Shown here: positions 44,642 through 54,082 of the stretch, one piece after another | Layout of the letters: every line of letters begins with the position of its first letter | How positions within the stretch are numbered: position 1 is the stretch's first letter | Source of the DNA: Euryarchaeota archaeon UBA24 | Lineage (GTDB): Archaea; Halobacteriota; Halobacteria; Halobacteriales; Hikarchaeaceae | Direction: 5' to 3' | Length of the DNA: 64,000 bases | Assembly: GCA_002503845.1 (NCBI GenBank) | Contig: DASO01000010.1 | Coordinates: 184,935 to 248,934 of the forward strand | The notes under the pieces: model-generated | Told to the model about the DNA's origin: nothing | The model's input: only the letters and a program-made list of their open reading frames with translations | Database searches by the model: none | Made by a program: the position numbers and the translations under genes

Positions 44642-45736
44642 ATGTTATTAATCCTCTGTGTCGACCTAGATGACGATCTTGGTAGGAAAACTGGGATTAA
44701 AACTCCAGTTATTGGGAGACAAGCAGTAGAACGTGCTGCCCTATCTCTTGCTATAGCAGATCCTACAGATTCGGACGGGAACGTTATGTTTCAGGGTTTG
44801 CAGCTTTATGAAAAAACACTGCCAGATTCTGTTGAAATAGCAGTGGTAACAGGGAGTGCTAGAGGGGATATGGCTGCTGGGAGAAAAGTTGGGGCGGAGA
44901 CTGAAGAAGTTCTTAATAGAATGTTTTCTGGAGAAAAAGTGAGGACTGTTGTTGTAACGGATGGGGCACAAGATGAAAGTGTCATGCCCATAATTCGATC
45001 GAGAGTGGAAATTAGTGGAGTGCATAGAGTTGTGGTCCGCCAAGCAGAAGGGCTTGAATCTGCATATTACACTATAAAGCAGTTTGTAAGAGATCCAGAA
45101 ACAAGAGGTACTTTGTTATTACCACTTGGTATTTTGTTTTTGATATACCCAATGACTATTATCTTTGAAAATGCAATAGGAAGTAATTCGATTTTGGGCA
45201 TGGGTGTTGCAATAGTGGGAATTTATGTCCTATATAGAGGGTTGGGTCTTAAAGATTCGATCCGCCAAGCCATAGAGAGTACGAAACGGGATTTGTACAC
45301 AGGTAGGGTTGTGTTGGTTGCGTATGTGGTTTCTGCAATAATAATTGTCATTGGTGGCATAGAGGGGGTTTATTTAATAGAAGAAATGAGAAATGGTTCA
45401 GATCTAGATAGGAATGTGATCAACGCGATTGCCATTTTTATTTTTGGGGGGGTGCAATGGTTTGGTTCTGCAGGAATTATTTTGAGTTTGGGTCATATAA
45501 CGGATGAATATTTGAATGGAAGAATGAAATTAAGATATCTGAATGCCCCGATTTATGTTATTTCAATAATAGGAGTGCTCTATGCAGCTAGTGGGTATAT
45601 AATAGAAGCAGTAACGCTAGAATTCTTTGCCATGGTATTGGTAATGGGGACCATTATCGGATTTTCAAGCACACTAATATTTTCGATTATAGAGGCCAAG
45701 GGAGGAATTAATACGAACGAGTTACGGCGAAGTTGA
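44642..45736 (+). CDS. DUF373 family membrane protein
   Basis: A 364-residue protein. The N-terminal soluble part begins LLILCVDLDDDLGRKTG and includes VIGRQAVERAALSLAIADPTDSD and VVTDGAQDESVMPIIRSR, the hallmarks of DUF373. Six or so membrane helices follow from about residue 155. The family is widespread in Archaea and its function is unknown; the aspartate-rich start hints at nucleotide or metal binding. The ATG at 44642 is used, because the open frame from 44564 adds 26 basic residues with no family support. The 3' end overlaps the convergent prenyl synthase by 29 bp. Confidence 0.82.
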   Translation: MLLILCVDLDDDLGRKTGIKTPVIGRQAVERAALSLAIADPTDSDGNVMFQGLQLYEKTLPDSVEIAVVTGSARGDMAAGRKVGAETEEVLNRMFSGEKVRTVVVTDGAQDESVMPIIRSRVEISGVHRVVVRQAEGLESAYYTIKQFVRDPETRGTLLLPLGILFLIYPMTIIFENAIGSNSILGMGVAIVGIYVLYRGLGLKDSIRQAIESTKRDLYTGRVVLVAYVVSAIIIVIGGIEGVYLIEEMRNGSDLDRNVINAIAIFIFGGVQWFGSAGIILSLGHITDEYLNGRMKLRYLNAPIYVISIIGVLYAASGYIIEAVTLEFFAMVLVMGTIIGFSSTLIFSIIEAKGGINTNELRRS

Positions 45737-46550
45737 CTAATTCTGAGAGATAATCAAGAGTAATGGGATTTATTGTTTGTATAGTTCCTAAAATACGCAA
45801 AGCATTATTCGCTTGTAGATGTGCTCTAGAGTTCGCTTCAAGTGGGGATATCCCAGCTACACGGAGTAACGAGGGGCGTTCTAGGATGGCATCTTGTCCA
45901 GTTGGTTTTCCTAGAATTTCTGGATCTGATGTTGCGTCTAGCACATCATCTCGGATTTGAAAAGCCATCCCGACAGCTTCGGCATAATCGCCTAGAGCGG
46001 TGGTTGTGGATTGGTCAGATTTGGCTGCAATCCCGCCCAATTCTGCGGCTGCGCGGAAGAGAGATCCAGTTTTTCTGCGGGCCAAGTCTAGATATTGCTC
46101 TTCATTTTGAGGGGGAGAGACTAATTCCATTGCCTCTCCACTTCCTAGATCCGCCATTGCTTTAGAAACACATTCCAACGCTAGAGGGTCGATAGAAAAT
46201 AAATGGAATGCCTCTCCTATTAAACCGTCGGAAGAAATGACTGCATCGCTGTGGCCGAATTCAACCCAGGAACTATATTGTTTTCTTCGAAATGGAGAAG
46301 AATCGATTATATCATCGACTATGAGTGATGCCGTGTGAATTAGTTCAATTCCAACCGCAAAATCGATTGCTTTTGTGGGATCCCCGCCCACGAGTTCACA
46401 AGATAGTAGCGTGAGAGTGGGTCGAAGACGTTTGCCACCAGATAATGTAGAATATTTTATAGAATCGCGTAATTTTGGTAGGCTAATTTCATCGACTATT
46501 TCAGAAATGTGGTTTTCGATTAGTAATCGATGATCATTGGAAGTGTTCAC
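45708..46550 (-). CDS. idsA: Isoprenyl diphosphate synthase (GGPP/GFPP type)
   Basis: A 280-residue trans-prenyltransferase making the C20 or C25 chains of archaeal lipids. The first aspartate-rich motif is DDIID (79-83), the second is QIRDDVLD (about 193-200); GGKRLRP near residue 38 binds the diphosphate. It is shorter than typical family members (about 330 aa), and the sequence after the first motif (SSPFRRKQYSSWVEFG) lacks the usual spacing of the RRG motif, so the product length is not predicted. It overlaps DUF373 at the 3' end. Confidence 0.85.
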   Translation of the reverse strand: MNTSNDHRLLIENHISEIVDEISLPKLRDSIKYSTLSGGKRLRPTLTLLSCELVGGDPTKAIDFAVGIELIHTASLIVDDIIDSSPFRRKQYSSWVEFGHSDAVISSDGLIGEAFHLFSIDPLALECVSKAMADLGSGEAMELVSPPQNEEQYLDLARRKTGSLFRAAAELGGIAAKSDQSTTTALGDYAEAVGMAFQIRDDVLDATSDPEILGKPTGQDAILERPSLLRVAGISPLEANSRAHLQANNALRILGTIQTINPITLDYLSELVNFAVTRSY

Positions 46551-46617
46551 GTTGAAAGATAGATAAGAAGGAACAAATAGATGGCGATGGGTGCGCGAGG
46601 AGAGGGGGTTCTTTTTC

Positions 46618-47568
46618 TTATCTAAACTCTTCTAAGAGGGCAGGAAGTATTTCAAAAAGATCTCCTACTGCTCCGTAATCAGATGCATCGAATATGGGTG
46701 CTTTGGGATCTTTGTTGATTGAAATTATCACTTTAGAATTTTTTATTCCAGCTATGTGTTGAACAGCACCAGATATACCGATGGCTAAATAAAGGGAGGG
46801 GGAAACTTTTGTTCCCGATTGACCGACTTGGCGATCTTTTGGTAGCCATCCTGCGTCGACGATGGGTCTGGAAGAAGAGACTGTTGCCCCCATAGCCTCT
46901 GCTGTGGAAAAAATTAACTCCAAATTTGATTCATCCCCAATTCCACGACCTACACTTAGTAGTAAATCAGAAGTAGAAATGTCAACATCCCCAATGGGAG
47001 TTTCTTCATAATCTTTGACTTTGAAATTAATAGCCTCCTCATTTATAGAGATATTAAGAGGCTCTATAGAAGCATTTCCAGGGGTCGTTTCAATGGGCCA
47101 AACTCCAGCACGAACGGTGATTATCGCAGGAGGGGGTGAAGCTATTTTCGCTTGGAGTTTTGAAGAATACATTTCATGAAGAATTTCTATTTGATCTGTG
47201 TAATTGATTGCAATTGCGTCCGGTAGAAGGGGCATATCCAAAATGGATGCTAATGCCGGGCAATAGTCGGTTCCTGTAGAAGTGTGCAAAGAAAGAATAG
47301 AAGACGGGTGTATCTTGTCAAATAAAGATGAAATTACTTGAACGTAAATGTCGTGATTATAAGGGAGGGAAGTAGAAAATGTATGAATTGTATGAATTCC
47401 AGCTATGTTAATATCTTGAGCCAATTTTTCTGGATTTGTACCAATGATGGCAACATGGGCTTCTGTGCCAAGGGCGGTGGAAAGTTCTATTCCCGCAGTT
47501 AGTAGACCAAAAGTGTCGGGATTAATAACCCCCTGTCTGTGTTCAGCTATGATTAAAATTGGAGGCAT
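46618..47568 (-). CDS. etfA: Electron transfer flavoprotein alpha subunit
   Basis: A 316-residue FAD-binding subunit. The C-terminal FAD domain has SVGRGIGDESNLEL, SRPIVDAGWLPKDRQVGQSGTKVSP and GISGAVQHIAGIKNSKVIISINKDPKAPIF. With EtfB it carries electrons from acyl-CoA dehydrogenases or similar flavoenzymes to the quinone pool. The start codon directly follows the etfB stop. The dehydrogenase partners are not in this window. Confidence 0.94.
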   Translation of the reverse strand: MPPILIIAEHRQGVINPDTFGLLTAGIELSTALGTEAHVAIIGTNPEKLAQDINIAGIHTIHTFSTSLPYNHDIYVQVISSLFDKIHPSSILSLHTSTGTDYCPALASILDMPLLPDAIAINYTDQIEILHEMYSSKLQAKIASPPPAIITVRAGVWPIETTPGNASIEPLNISINEEAINFKVKDYEETPIGDVDISTSDLLLSVGRGIGDESNLELIFSTAEAMGATVSSSRPIVDAGWLPKDRQVGQSGTKVSPSLYLAIGISGAVQHIAGIKNSKVIISINKDPKAPIFDASDYGAVGDLFEILPALLEEFR

Positions 47569-48357
47569 TTAGCCACCTCCAAAGCCAAGATCTTTAATGA
47601 CGGTGGCTATTTGTGCAGCTTGTTCTTTGGGAGTTCCCTCAAAATACTGGATCGTACTATTAGAAGTGGGAAGGGAAAATTCAATGAGATTTATGTCGGA
47701 TCGGAACTCATTGGGGTCGGTGGAAAGATCACTGAAAGAGAGTGTATCTAGTTCTTTTTGTTGGGCTTGTTTAATTCCTCTTAGACTGGCATAACGGGGT
47801 TCATTGATTCCAGTTTGAATAGTGAAAACAGCAGGTAGAGTTACCTCAGCTAGTTCATCTACTCCATTTTCGAGCTCCCTTCGTACATGTGCAACATCAC
47901 CAGATAATTCAAGATCAGTGACCAATGTTGCCCAATTGAATCCGACTTCAGCTGCTAGAGCCACCCCGGTAGAACCCCAACAATCGTTGCTAGATTGAAC
48001 TCCGGTGAGGATTATGTCAGGAGAAAGAGTAGAAACTACTTTGGCTAGAATTTTTGCTTTTAGCCGAGGATCGACAAAGGGTGATGATTCCAGTTGTGGA
48101 TCCCAGACTCTAATTGCTTTAGTAACACCTTTGGCCAGTGCCATTCTAATAGTTTTTTCAGCCCGTGGAGGGGCAATGGTGACGGATATAACATCGGAAT
48201 TGGCGGTAGATTCTGAAATTTGAATAGCCTCCTCGATAGCATATTCATCCCATTCGTTTAGACCATATGTGAAATTACTTTCAGTGATTGACTTGTCAGA
48301 AAATTCTATTGTGTCATCGGGGGTGGCGACTTCGGTGATTGCGACGATTATTCTCAT
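47569..48357 (-). CDS. etfB: Electron transfer flavoprotein beta subunit
   Basis: A 262-residue subunit with the ETF beta pattern: NEWDEYAIEEAIQI near the N-terminus, MALAKGVTKAIRVWD, and LEGVQSSNDCWG-like DIILTGVQSSNDCWGSTG, LAEVTLPAVFTIQTG and PRYASLRGIKQA. It binds AMP in standard ETFs. It is the first gene of the etfBA operon and begins about 40 bp downstream of the end of the wHTH membrane protein gene. Confidence 0.93.
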   Translation of the reverse strand: MRIIVAITEVATPDDTIEFSDKSITESNFTYGLNEWDEYAIEEAIQISESTANSDVISVTIAPPRAEKTIRMALAKGVTKAIRVWDPQLESSPFVDPRLKAKILAKVVSTLSPDIILTGVQSSNDCWGSTGVALAAEVGFNWATLVTDLELSGDVAHVRRELENGVDELAEVTLPAVFTIQTGINEPRYASLRGIKQAQQKELDTLSFSDLSTDPNEFRSDINLIEFSLPTSNSTIQYFEGTPKEQAAQIATVIKDLGFGGG

Positions 48358-48398
48358 GGTAGTAAATAGAGAGTAGTTTATCGCTGGGGTTTTTGTTA

Positions 48399-49460
48399 TT
48401 ATCGATCGCGACCTTCATTCCTGCGGAGTGAGATCAAGTTCTCCCTACCTATACGAAGTTTGTCTATGAATCCTTTAGCCTCTAGATGTGATAGAATTTG
48501 AGACACTTTGGCATTTGACCAATCGGTTTTTTCGACGATGTCAACTTGTTTAATCCTACCCCCATGTTGCTGTACTATAGTTAGAACTCGTTCTTCGTCG
48601 GAAATTAATGGTTCTCGGCTTATCGGCCGAGAAGGTATGTTGTCAGTGGGAGGGAGAAGGGGGGCATATTTTCTTAGAATTGGATACCGAGATGCATTGG
48701 GGAAAACAGAAAAAAGGATTGAAAGCAGAGACCAGTTGAAATTTCGTTTTAAAATCCACAATAAACCCATAGACACAGATAGTAAGATGGCGATGATAAA
48801 TGTGAACGATAGAGGGGTGGTTTTACTAATAGTAGGGGTGGAGGGAGAGAATTCAATAAGAGTTGCAAATGGTTCTCCAGGGGAGAATTCTGCTGGTCCG
48901 ATTACATGAAGGGTTCCGTTATAGATACTGTGAGAAGAACTTTGAGCCACGTAATTAGGAGGGAATTCGATTATAAGTTCTTGATTTTCCAATAAAAGTG
49001 GCATCCAAGCCTCCCCTGATTCTACAGAAAATACATCTCCAACACTCATCGTATTTGCCTGAGAATAGGTGAAATTGGTCCAGACAAAAGATAATGAAAG
49101 CGAGCCATGGTCATCAGACATAGACGATGAGTAAGATATCTCTTTGAGTTCCATGTCTCTCCCCGTTTCAGCTGAGGCGACGGTGATAGCATGTGTAAAA
49201 GGAGATAATGAGATAAACGACTGGCCATTGGATTTAAAAATGGTTGAAAGTCTATTGAATGATTGTACTTCCGAAGGAGTAGTAAGGGGATATTTTAATT
49301 CGACCGTCCAGACAGCTTCCCCAGTGGGGGAAAGCGCGATTTTGATGAGGGTAACATCAGAGGCCCCATCAGAGAGATCTTCTTGAGCTATTGAGCTCCC
49401 ACAGACGGCCGATAATAAGATGATAGAAATAAAAAAGCATCTTATCAATGGGTTTGACAT
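48399..49460 (-). CDS. Signal-peptide, single-pass membrane protein with cytosolic winged helix
   Basis: A 353-residue protein. Order: signal peptide (1-25), extracellular beta-rich domain (about 30-215), one membrane helix (about 220-240), basic linker, and a C-terminal winged helix-turn-helix (about 285-350: VLTIVQQHGGRIKQVDIVEKTDWSNAKVSQILSHLEAKGFI). This is the haloarchaeal membrane-anchored regulator type (COG2512-like C-terminus; the outer domain resembles what I recall as DUF7345). It could transmit an extracellular state to DNA. It is divergent from the next gene, with 95 bp between starts. Confidence 0.75.
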   Translation of the reverse strand: MSNPLIRCFFISIILLSAVCGSSIAQEDLSDGASDVTLIKIALSPTGEAVWTVELKYPLTTPSEVQSFNRLSTIFKSNGQSFISLSPFTHAITVASAETGRDMELKEISYSSSMSDDHGSLSLSFVWTNFTYSQANTMSVGDVFSVESGEAWMPLLLENQELIIEFPPNYVAQSSSHSIYNGTLHVIGPAEFSPGEPFATLIEFSPSTPTISKTTPLSFTFIIAILLSVSMGLLWILKRNFNWSLLSILFSVFPNASRYPILRKYAPLLPPTDNIPSRPISREPLISDEERVLTIVQQHGGRIKQVDIVEKTDWSNAKVSQILSHLEAKGFIDKLRIGRENLISLRRNEGRDR

Positions 49461-49555
49461 AAGAAACTGTTCAGTTTAAAGAAAAAAAAATGTTGCTAGA
49501 ACCGATATTATATGATATAGGGTCGTTTTTGGTTGTTGAAAACATAAGGGGGATC

Positions 49556-50758
49556 ATGAATAGGGGGTTAAATATAGTAGTGATAGTTCTAGTTTTAGCC
49601 TCTATTTCGGTAGGAGGAGTTTCGGGAGAAACTTCATCTGGTATCGAGCTATCAGAAGAGGAGATTAGAATGGTTAGTATTGGTCAGATTGATCGGTCAG
49701 ATTTTGTTGTTCAAACACCCAATTTGGCAACTTCAATTTCGATGGATCGGAAAATAATTTTGGGAGAGCTCAATAAATACATATTGGAAGAAAGAATTTC
49801 ATCGGCGAGTGGAGAAGATGAAAAAAGGGAGATACTTTTCCAAGCGGCTACAGATGTAGAAATTGAATCTGCAGATATAACAGACCGTTTTGTAGAAATT
49901 CGAGAGAGGTGGAAAAGTGGTTGGATTGGATCCGAAGAGTTTACTAGAGAATTGATGCTCATAAGCACTGATTCAAAGGTACTAGGAGGTCTTTTGGATC
50001 ACATAGAAGAAGAATCAGAGATGGTTTCTCAAATGGAATTGAGAGGGAGAATCATGATGCTTAAAGAGGAATTGATACCGTTTGAGGGCCCAGTGAAAAA
50101 GAATTTGATTGACGTGGCGAGGGGGGAAAGAGAAGTTGGAAATGTATACATTGCTGCATCGAAGAGTGGGGTGGTTTTAGCCACAATCGAAGGGAGTACG
50201 TACTGGAGAGAGGCATATGTATGGGATCAGGAGTCGTTGTTAGGGGGTATAAGTTTAGATGAAGCCATCACTAGAACTGCGAGTTTATATCCAATAGCAT
50301 ACAATCCAGAGGTAAGTCGGCAAACGGGGATAATGGGAAAGGGGAGAGGGTATCAAATTGAAATTGGGTTTGATAGTGGATCGTTGATTGCATATCTAGA
50401 TGGAGGGACTAAGAATGTGTTCTATGAAATCCAAGAAAGGAAATTAGGAATCACAGGTTTGGGGGCAAGAGACTCGAGAACCATCGGTTCTTTAGACGGA
50501 GGGACTATGAAAGTCGCGGTCGCGCGGAGTTTTGTTGGAGGACCGCTTAAAGTAGAAGTGTATGATATAGATACAGGGAATTCGATTGCGTCGAAAATGT
50601 TAATTGGAACAAGTAGAGAGGAGGAAATAAACAGAGGGGGAACGTGGATATTGGCCCCACCGGAAAATACCAAAATTGTTTTCCAAAGAGAAGATGGCGA
50701 AGTTCTAGAGATACAGATACTCCCCATACCGATAAACGAAGTAAAAAATGAAAATTAG
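49556..50758 (+). CDS. Secreted protein of unknown function (haloarchaeal DUF7096-like)
   Basis: A 400-residue exported protein. The ATG at 49556 gives a clean signal peptide (MNRGLNIVVIVLVLASISVGGVSG), with AGGGGG upstream; the frame opens earlier but lacks a signal there. The middle is helical and charged (about 45-200), and the C-terminal half is beta-rich. There is no C-terminal anchor. In haloarchaea similar exported proteins stand next to a membrane-bound wHTH regulator, as here, so they probably form one system. Function is unknown. Confidence 0.6.
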   Translation: MNRGLNIVVIVLVLASISVGGVSGETSSGIELSEEEIRMVSIGQIDRSDFVVQTPNLATSISMDRKIILGELNKYILEERISSASGEDEKREILFQAATDVEIESADITDRFVEIRERWKSGWIGSEEFTRELMLISTDSKVLGGLLDHIEEESEMVSQMELRGRIMMLKEELIPFEGPVKKNLIDVARGEREVGNVYIAASKSGVVLATIEGSTYWREAYVWDQESLLGGISLDEAITRTASLYPIAYNPEVSRQTGIMGKGRGYQIEIGFDSGSLIAYLDGGTKNVFYEIQERKLGITGLGARDSRTIGSLDGGTMKVAVARSFVGGPLKVEVYDIDTGNSIASKMLIGTSREEEINRGGTWILAPPENTKIVFQREDGEVLEIQILPIPINEVKNEN

Positions 50759-50766
50759 AAAGGGAA

Positions 50767-51396
50767 TTATTTCTTAGAGGATGGTACAGTTGCCAAAGTT
50801 ACTATAGCGGAGGGACTGCCAACATGTGCTTGTAGAAGTGTGTGTTGGATGTTTTCGAAACCAGCAGCAGAGAAGAGATGATCCGCTTCGGATTCTGTGT
50901 AAAAAAGCATCAAAGACGTGGCTAAAGTTCTAGACAGTAGACCTTTTGGTTTTCTGGGTCCGACGATTAAAACCTTACCACTAGGTTTTACGATGCGCCG
51001 GATCTCAGAAAGAGTTTCAATTGGATTTGGCCAATATTCTATCGATCCAGAAGACCAAGCGGCGTCGAATGTACCATCAGGGAATGGTAGATTCTCTGCA
51101 TCTCCTATATAAAGTGGAATGAGAGAGGGTTTAGAAAATTTTTTACGGGCTTTGTTGAGTTGGTGAATACTTTGATCAATTCCGTGAATATTTGGTGCTC
51201 GATTCAAGAGGCCTTCGGTTCCAAATCCAGTACCACATCCAACATCTAATATTTTATCAGTATGGCCTATATTGAATAGGTCTAGGGCACATTCTCTCAT
51301 TGAAATCGTCCAGAAGAGGGGATTGATTATATCATATATTTTTGATAGATATTTATAGAAAATCCGAGCACGTCGCTTGTCTTCTAAGAGTCCCAT
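50767..51396 (-). CDS. SAM-dependent methyltransferase (quinone type)
   Basis: A 209-residue class I methyltransferase. It begins MGLLEDKRRARIFYKYLSKIYD, then motif I LDVGCGTGFGTE, GDAENLPFPDGTFDAAWSSGSIEYW, and KPSGKVLIVGPRKPKG. The wording matches what I recall of haloarchaeal MPBQ/MSBQ- or UbiE/MenG-like methyltransferases, so a methylation step in menaquinone or another lipoquinone is the likely role. The ATG at 51396 is used; the long N-terminal open frame upstream overlaps the atpH promoter. It is divergent from the ATPase operon. Confidence 0.82.
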   Translation of the reverse strand: MGLLEDKRRARIFYKYLSKIYDIINPLFWTISMRECALDLFNIGHTDKILDVGCGTGFGTEGLLNRAPNIHGIDQSIHQLNKARKKFSKPSLIPLYIGDAENLPFPDGTFDAAWSSGSIEYWPNPIETLSEIRRIVKPSGKVLIVGPRKPKGLLSRTLATSLMLFYTESEADHLFSAAGFENIQHTLLQAHVGSPSAIVTLATVPSSKK

Positions 51397-51489
51397 TAAA
51401 GGAGTAATTCTTCCGACCAAGAAAAAAACATGCGTTTGGTGTCGGAGGGAGATTGGCAGAGAATCTAACTGAACTCGATCGTAACGACC

Positions 51490-51496
51490 AAATATA
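51490..51496 (+). promoter_or_regulatory. TATA box of the A/V-ATPase operon
   Basis: AAATATA lies about 26 bp before the atpH ATG at 51520, consistent with a leaderless operon mRNA. Confidence 0.45.
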
Positions 51497-51519
51497 CACC
51501 CATCAGAAGAATTGATAAG

Positions 51520-51852
51520 ATGGCAAGGCCAGAGGTCCTCGAAAAAATCCAAGACATAGAGATCGAAGTCGAAAAAATAATTGTTGATGCTGAGAAAAAG
51601 GCACGGAATGTGATTTCTAAGGCTGAGAAAAAGGCAGAGGGGATCCTGGTGAAGGAGAAGGAAAAAATAGCTAAGAATCACGGTGAGAAATTAGAAAAAT
51701 CGCGGGCAGAAGTAGAAGCGGAGTGTAAAAAAACTCTCAAAGAAGTTGATAAAGATATTAAGAAATTAGATAAAGAGGCGGCTAAAAATCATGACGGTGT
51801 TATTTTGTTTATCAAAGATCGTTTTAAGGAGTCAGTAGATGCTAAGGCCTAA
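51520..51852 (+). CDS. atpH: A/V-type ATP synthase subunit H
   Basis: A 110-residue almost fully coiled-coil protein (EKKARNVISKAEKKAEGILVKE...) forming the peripheral stator stalk with subunit E. It is the first gene of the operon; its end overlaps the subunit I start by 14 bp. Confidence 0.88.
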   Translation: MARPEVLEKIQDIEIEVEKIIVDAEKKARNVISKAEKKAEGILVKEKEKIAKNHGEKLEKSRAEVEAECKKTLKEVDKDIKKLDKEAAKNHDGVILFIKDRFKESVDAKA

Positions 51853-53953
51853 ACAAATGAGCCGGATCTCGGCGACGGGGTCTAAAGAAATTATGGAAGA
51901 GTTCGTAAATGCAATTCATGAGCTAAATGCAATTCATCTTGTGGAATATGATGGTTCATGGGAGGGGTTCCAGAGAGGAGATCCGGGGGTACTAGCTGAG
52001 GAAGTATCAGAGAAATTGGTCACTGCACGGGCTATTGAGAGCATACTTGGAATTGAAGCCGAAAATGTTGAATCGATATATGAGTTCAAAGAGGGGGAAA
52101 TTGGAGAGAGATTGGAAGATCTTAGAGAAAAAGTAAATGGGCTCGAGGACCGCAGGGGTGAAATTGTGGAGAGGATGCGACGGATAGAGGAACTTCTTGT
52201 AGAGGCAGAAGTTTTTGCAGAAATAGGAATTGATTTTGATTTGTTGAAGGGATACAATTCTGTTGATGTGTTTGTCGGAAGGGGAAATATTGAGAAAATA
52301 AAAGAGATATTGGCAGGGGTTAAGGAGCCTATGGAGATATTTACTGGGGAAAGCTCCATAGCAATAGTTGCGGAAAAAGACTCTTCAGAGGTTCCAGCTG
52401 CACTAGAAAGGACTGAATTTGAACGAGTTGAAATTCCGGAGGAGACGGGGGAAGTGGAAAAATATGTTTCAGGATTGGGTGATGAAAGAGAAGGACTAGA
52501 GAGTGAACTTAAATCGATTGAGATTGGCATGGAAGAAATTAAAAGTGAGGTGAAGGGATTCTTGCTCGCGACGGAAGAGAAGTTAAGCATAGATGTGCAG
52601 AGGACAGAGGCCCCGCTACTGTTTGCCACTACAGAAAATACGTTTACTGCAGAGGGATGGATACCAACTGTACTTTTGGATGAATTGAATGAGAAGCTAA
52701 AGATGTCTATTGAGGGTCATATCGATTGGGAAGAACTTGAATGTGCAGAGTATGATGAAGAAGGATTTGTGGAACATGGAGAATCGGTGGGTCAAGCGAA
52801 AGTGGAAGGGGATATAAAAATTGGTCAATCGGGTCCTCCAGTGATTCAAGATAACCCCAAAAGTGTTCAACCATTTGAAGTATTGGTTCAGACCATTGGG
52901 AGGCCAAAATACTCAGAATTAGATCCAACTTTGATAATATTCCTAACGTTTCCCGCGTTTTTTGGATTCATGATTGGGGATGTTGGATATGGTATTTGTT
53001 ATGCAATAATTGGCTATCTGTTAATGAGTAAGTCAGAGAGTGTTGGGATTAAAAGCTTAGGTGGGGTTGCCCTTTGGGCAGGTATATTTACAATTATATT
53101 TGGCATCGCCTATGGAGAACTTTTTGGAATGCATGTGTTGGGAGAGATAGTTTGGGGTGGGCATCCTCCGATAGAAAAGGGATTGTCGCCCAAAACAGCA
53201 CACTTCGCACTGCTTTGGCTCGTGGTGGCCATGTTAATAGGGATAGTACATGTTAGTATTGGATATACCCTAGGTTTCATAAATAAGATGAGACATAGTT
53301 TGGTTGATGCCGTATTAGAACGCGGATCTTGGATCTTATTGATGCTAGGTGTATGGGTATGGGTATTCAGTACACATTCGAGAGCTGTTAAACCAGATTT
53401 ATTGTTTGTTCAACTATCAAAAGAGCCTCTGGCATTTACAGGGTTTTCTCCAGAAACAGGGATCTTAGCGTTGGGCATTGCGTTTGTTGGTCTAGTATTA
53501 ATGATCGCAGGAGAGGTAAAACACCAAGGCGTTCTTGGAGCTATAATCGGAATTCTAGAAAGTCCAAATGTTCTTGTCAACATCCTATCTTATGCTAGAA
53601 TACCTGCAGTGTTATTGGCAAAGGCCGGGATGGCTTTTGTGGTGAATCTATTGGTTTTTGGAGCATATATCGCCGAAGATGGTGCAAGTCACTTCATGCA
53701 CAACACAGCAGTGGCAGCAGTGCACGGTGAAATGATATTTCCGGGTTTGATCCATCCCGCTAGTTTTGGTATTGCAGGGTTGATTGGAGGGGCGATAATT
53801 CTGGTCATAGGACACGCCATAGTATTGGCACTGGGAGTAACAAGTGCAGGCTTACAATCGGTTCGTTTAGAATATGTGGAGTTTTTCCAAAAATTCTATG
53901 CAGGAGGGGGAATAAGATACACCCCATTTGGACAAAATCGACGTTATACCTAG
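51839..53953 (+). CDS. atpI: A/V-type ATP synthase subunit I (a-subunit)
   Basis: A 704-residue membrane subunit forming the ion half-channels against the K ring. The cytosolic part (1-355) contains coiled coils around residues 90-125 and 200-235; seven to eight membrane helices follow from FPAFFGFMIGDVGYGICYAIIGY. The essential arginine region is SYARIPAVLLAKAGMAF near 583-600. It ends with the conserved RLEYVEFFQKFYAGGG stretch. It starts within the atpH gene. A 120-bp gap then precedes subunit K. Confidence 0.94.
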   Translation: MLRPKQMSRISATGSKEIMEEFVNAIHELNAIHLVEYDGSWEGFQRGDPGVLAEEVSEKLVTARAIESILGIEAENVESIYEFKEGEIGERLEDLREKVNGLEDRRGEIVERMRRIEELLVEAEVFAEIGIDFDLLKGYNSVDVFVGRGNIEKIKEILAGVKEPMEIFTGESSIAIVAEKDSSEVPAALERTEFERVEIPEETGEVEKYVSGLGDEREGLESELKSIEIGMEEIKSEVKGFLLATEEKLSIDVQRTEAPLLFATTENTFTAEGWIPTVLLDELNEKLKMSIEGHIDWEELECAEYDEEGFVEHGESVGQAKVEGDIKIGQSGPPVIQDNPKSVQPFEVLVQTIGRPKYSELDPTLIIFLTFPAFFGFMIGDVGYGICYAIIGYLLMSKSESVGIKSLGGVALWAGIFTIIFGIAYGELFGMHVLGEIVWGGHPPIEKGLSPKTAHFALLWLVVAMLIGIVHVSIGYTLGFINKMRHSLVDAVLERGSWILLMLGVWVWVFSTHSRAVKPDLLFVQLSKEPLAFTGFSPETGILALGIAFVGLVLMIAGEVKHQGVLGAIIGILESPNVLVNILSYARIPAVLLAKAGMAFVVNLLVFGAYIAEDGASHFMHNTAVAAVHGEMIFPGLIHPASFGIAGLIGGAIILVIGHAIVLALGVTSAGLQSVRLEYVEFFQKFYAGGGIRYTPFGQNRRYT

Positions 53954-54043
53954 CAGCAGAATGGTAGAGATTTAATCGCGAAAGCCAGCAGGAGAATTTG
54001 GTAAGTTTTATCAAGGAAGTGAACTGAGTTATTGACGTTCGTG

Positions 54044-54053
54044 TATTAAATTA
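54044..54053 (+). promoter_or_regulatory. Possible internal promoter before the K subunit
   Basis: TATTAAATTA lies 30-39 bp before the atpK ATG (21-30 bp before an in-frame GTG), inside the only long gap of the operon (53954-54082). It could give extra mRNA for the multi-copy K subunit. Confidence 0.35.
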
Positions 54054-54082
54054 CATACATCACGGATGATGAAGTGAAATCC

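Noticed and set aside
49490..49555. Upstream extension of the secreted protein gene
   Set aside because: The ATG at 49556 gives a clean signal peptide with a purine-rich site before it; the added 22 residues would disrupt it.
51397..51681. Long N-terminal extension of the methyltransferase frame
   Set aside because: It is hydrophobic and Cys/Phe-rich, overlaps the atpH start and promoter on the other strand, and the family begins at MGLLEDKRRARIF.
51934..52629. 231-codon minus-strand frame
   Set aside because: Antisense to the coiled-coil part of atpI; its serine-rich, low-complexity product is the usual shadow of Glu/Lys-rich coding DNA.
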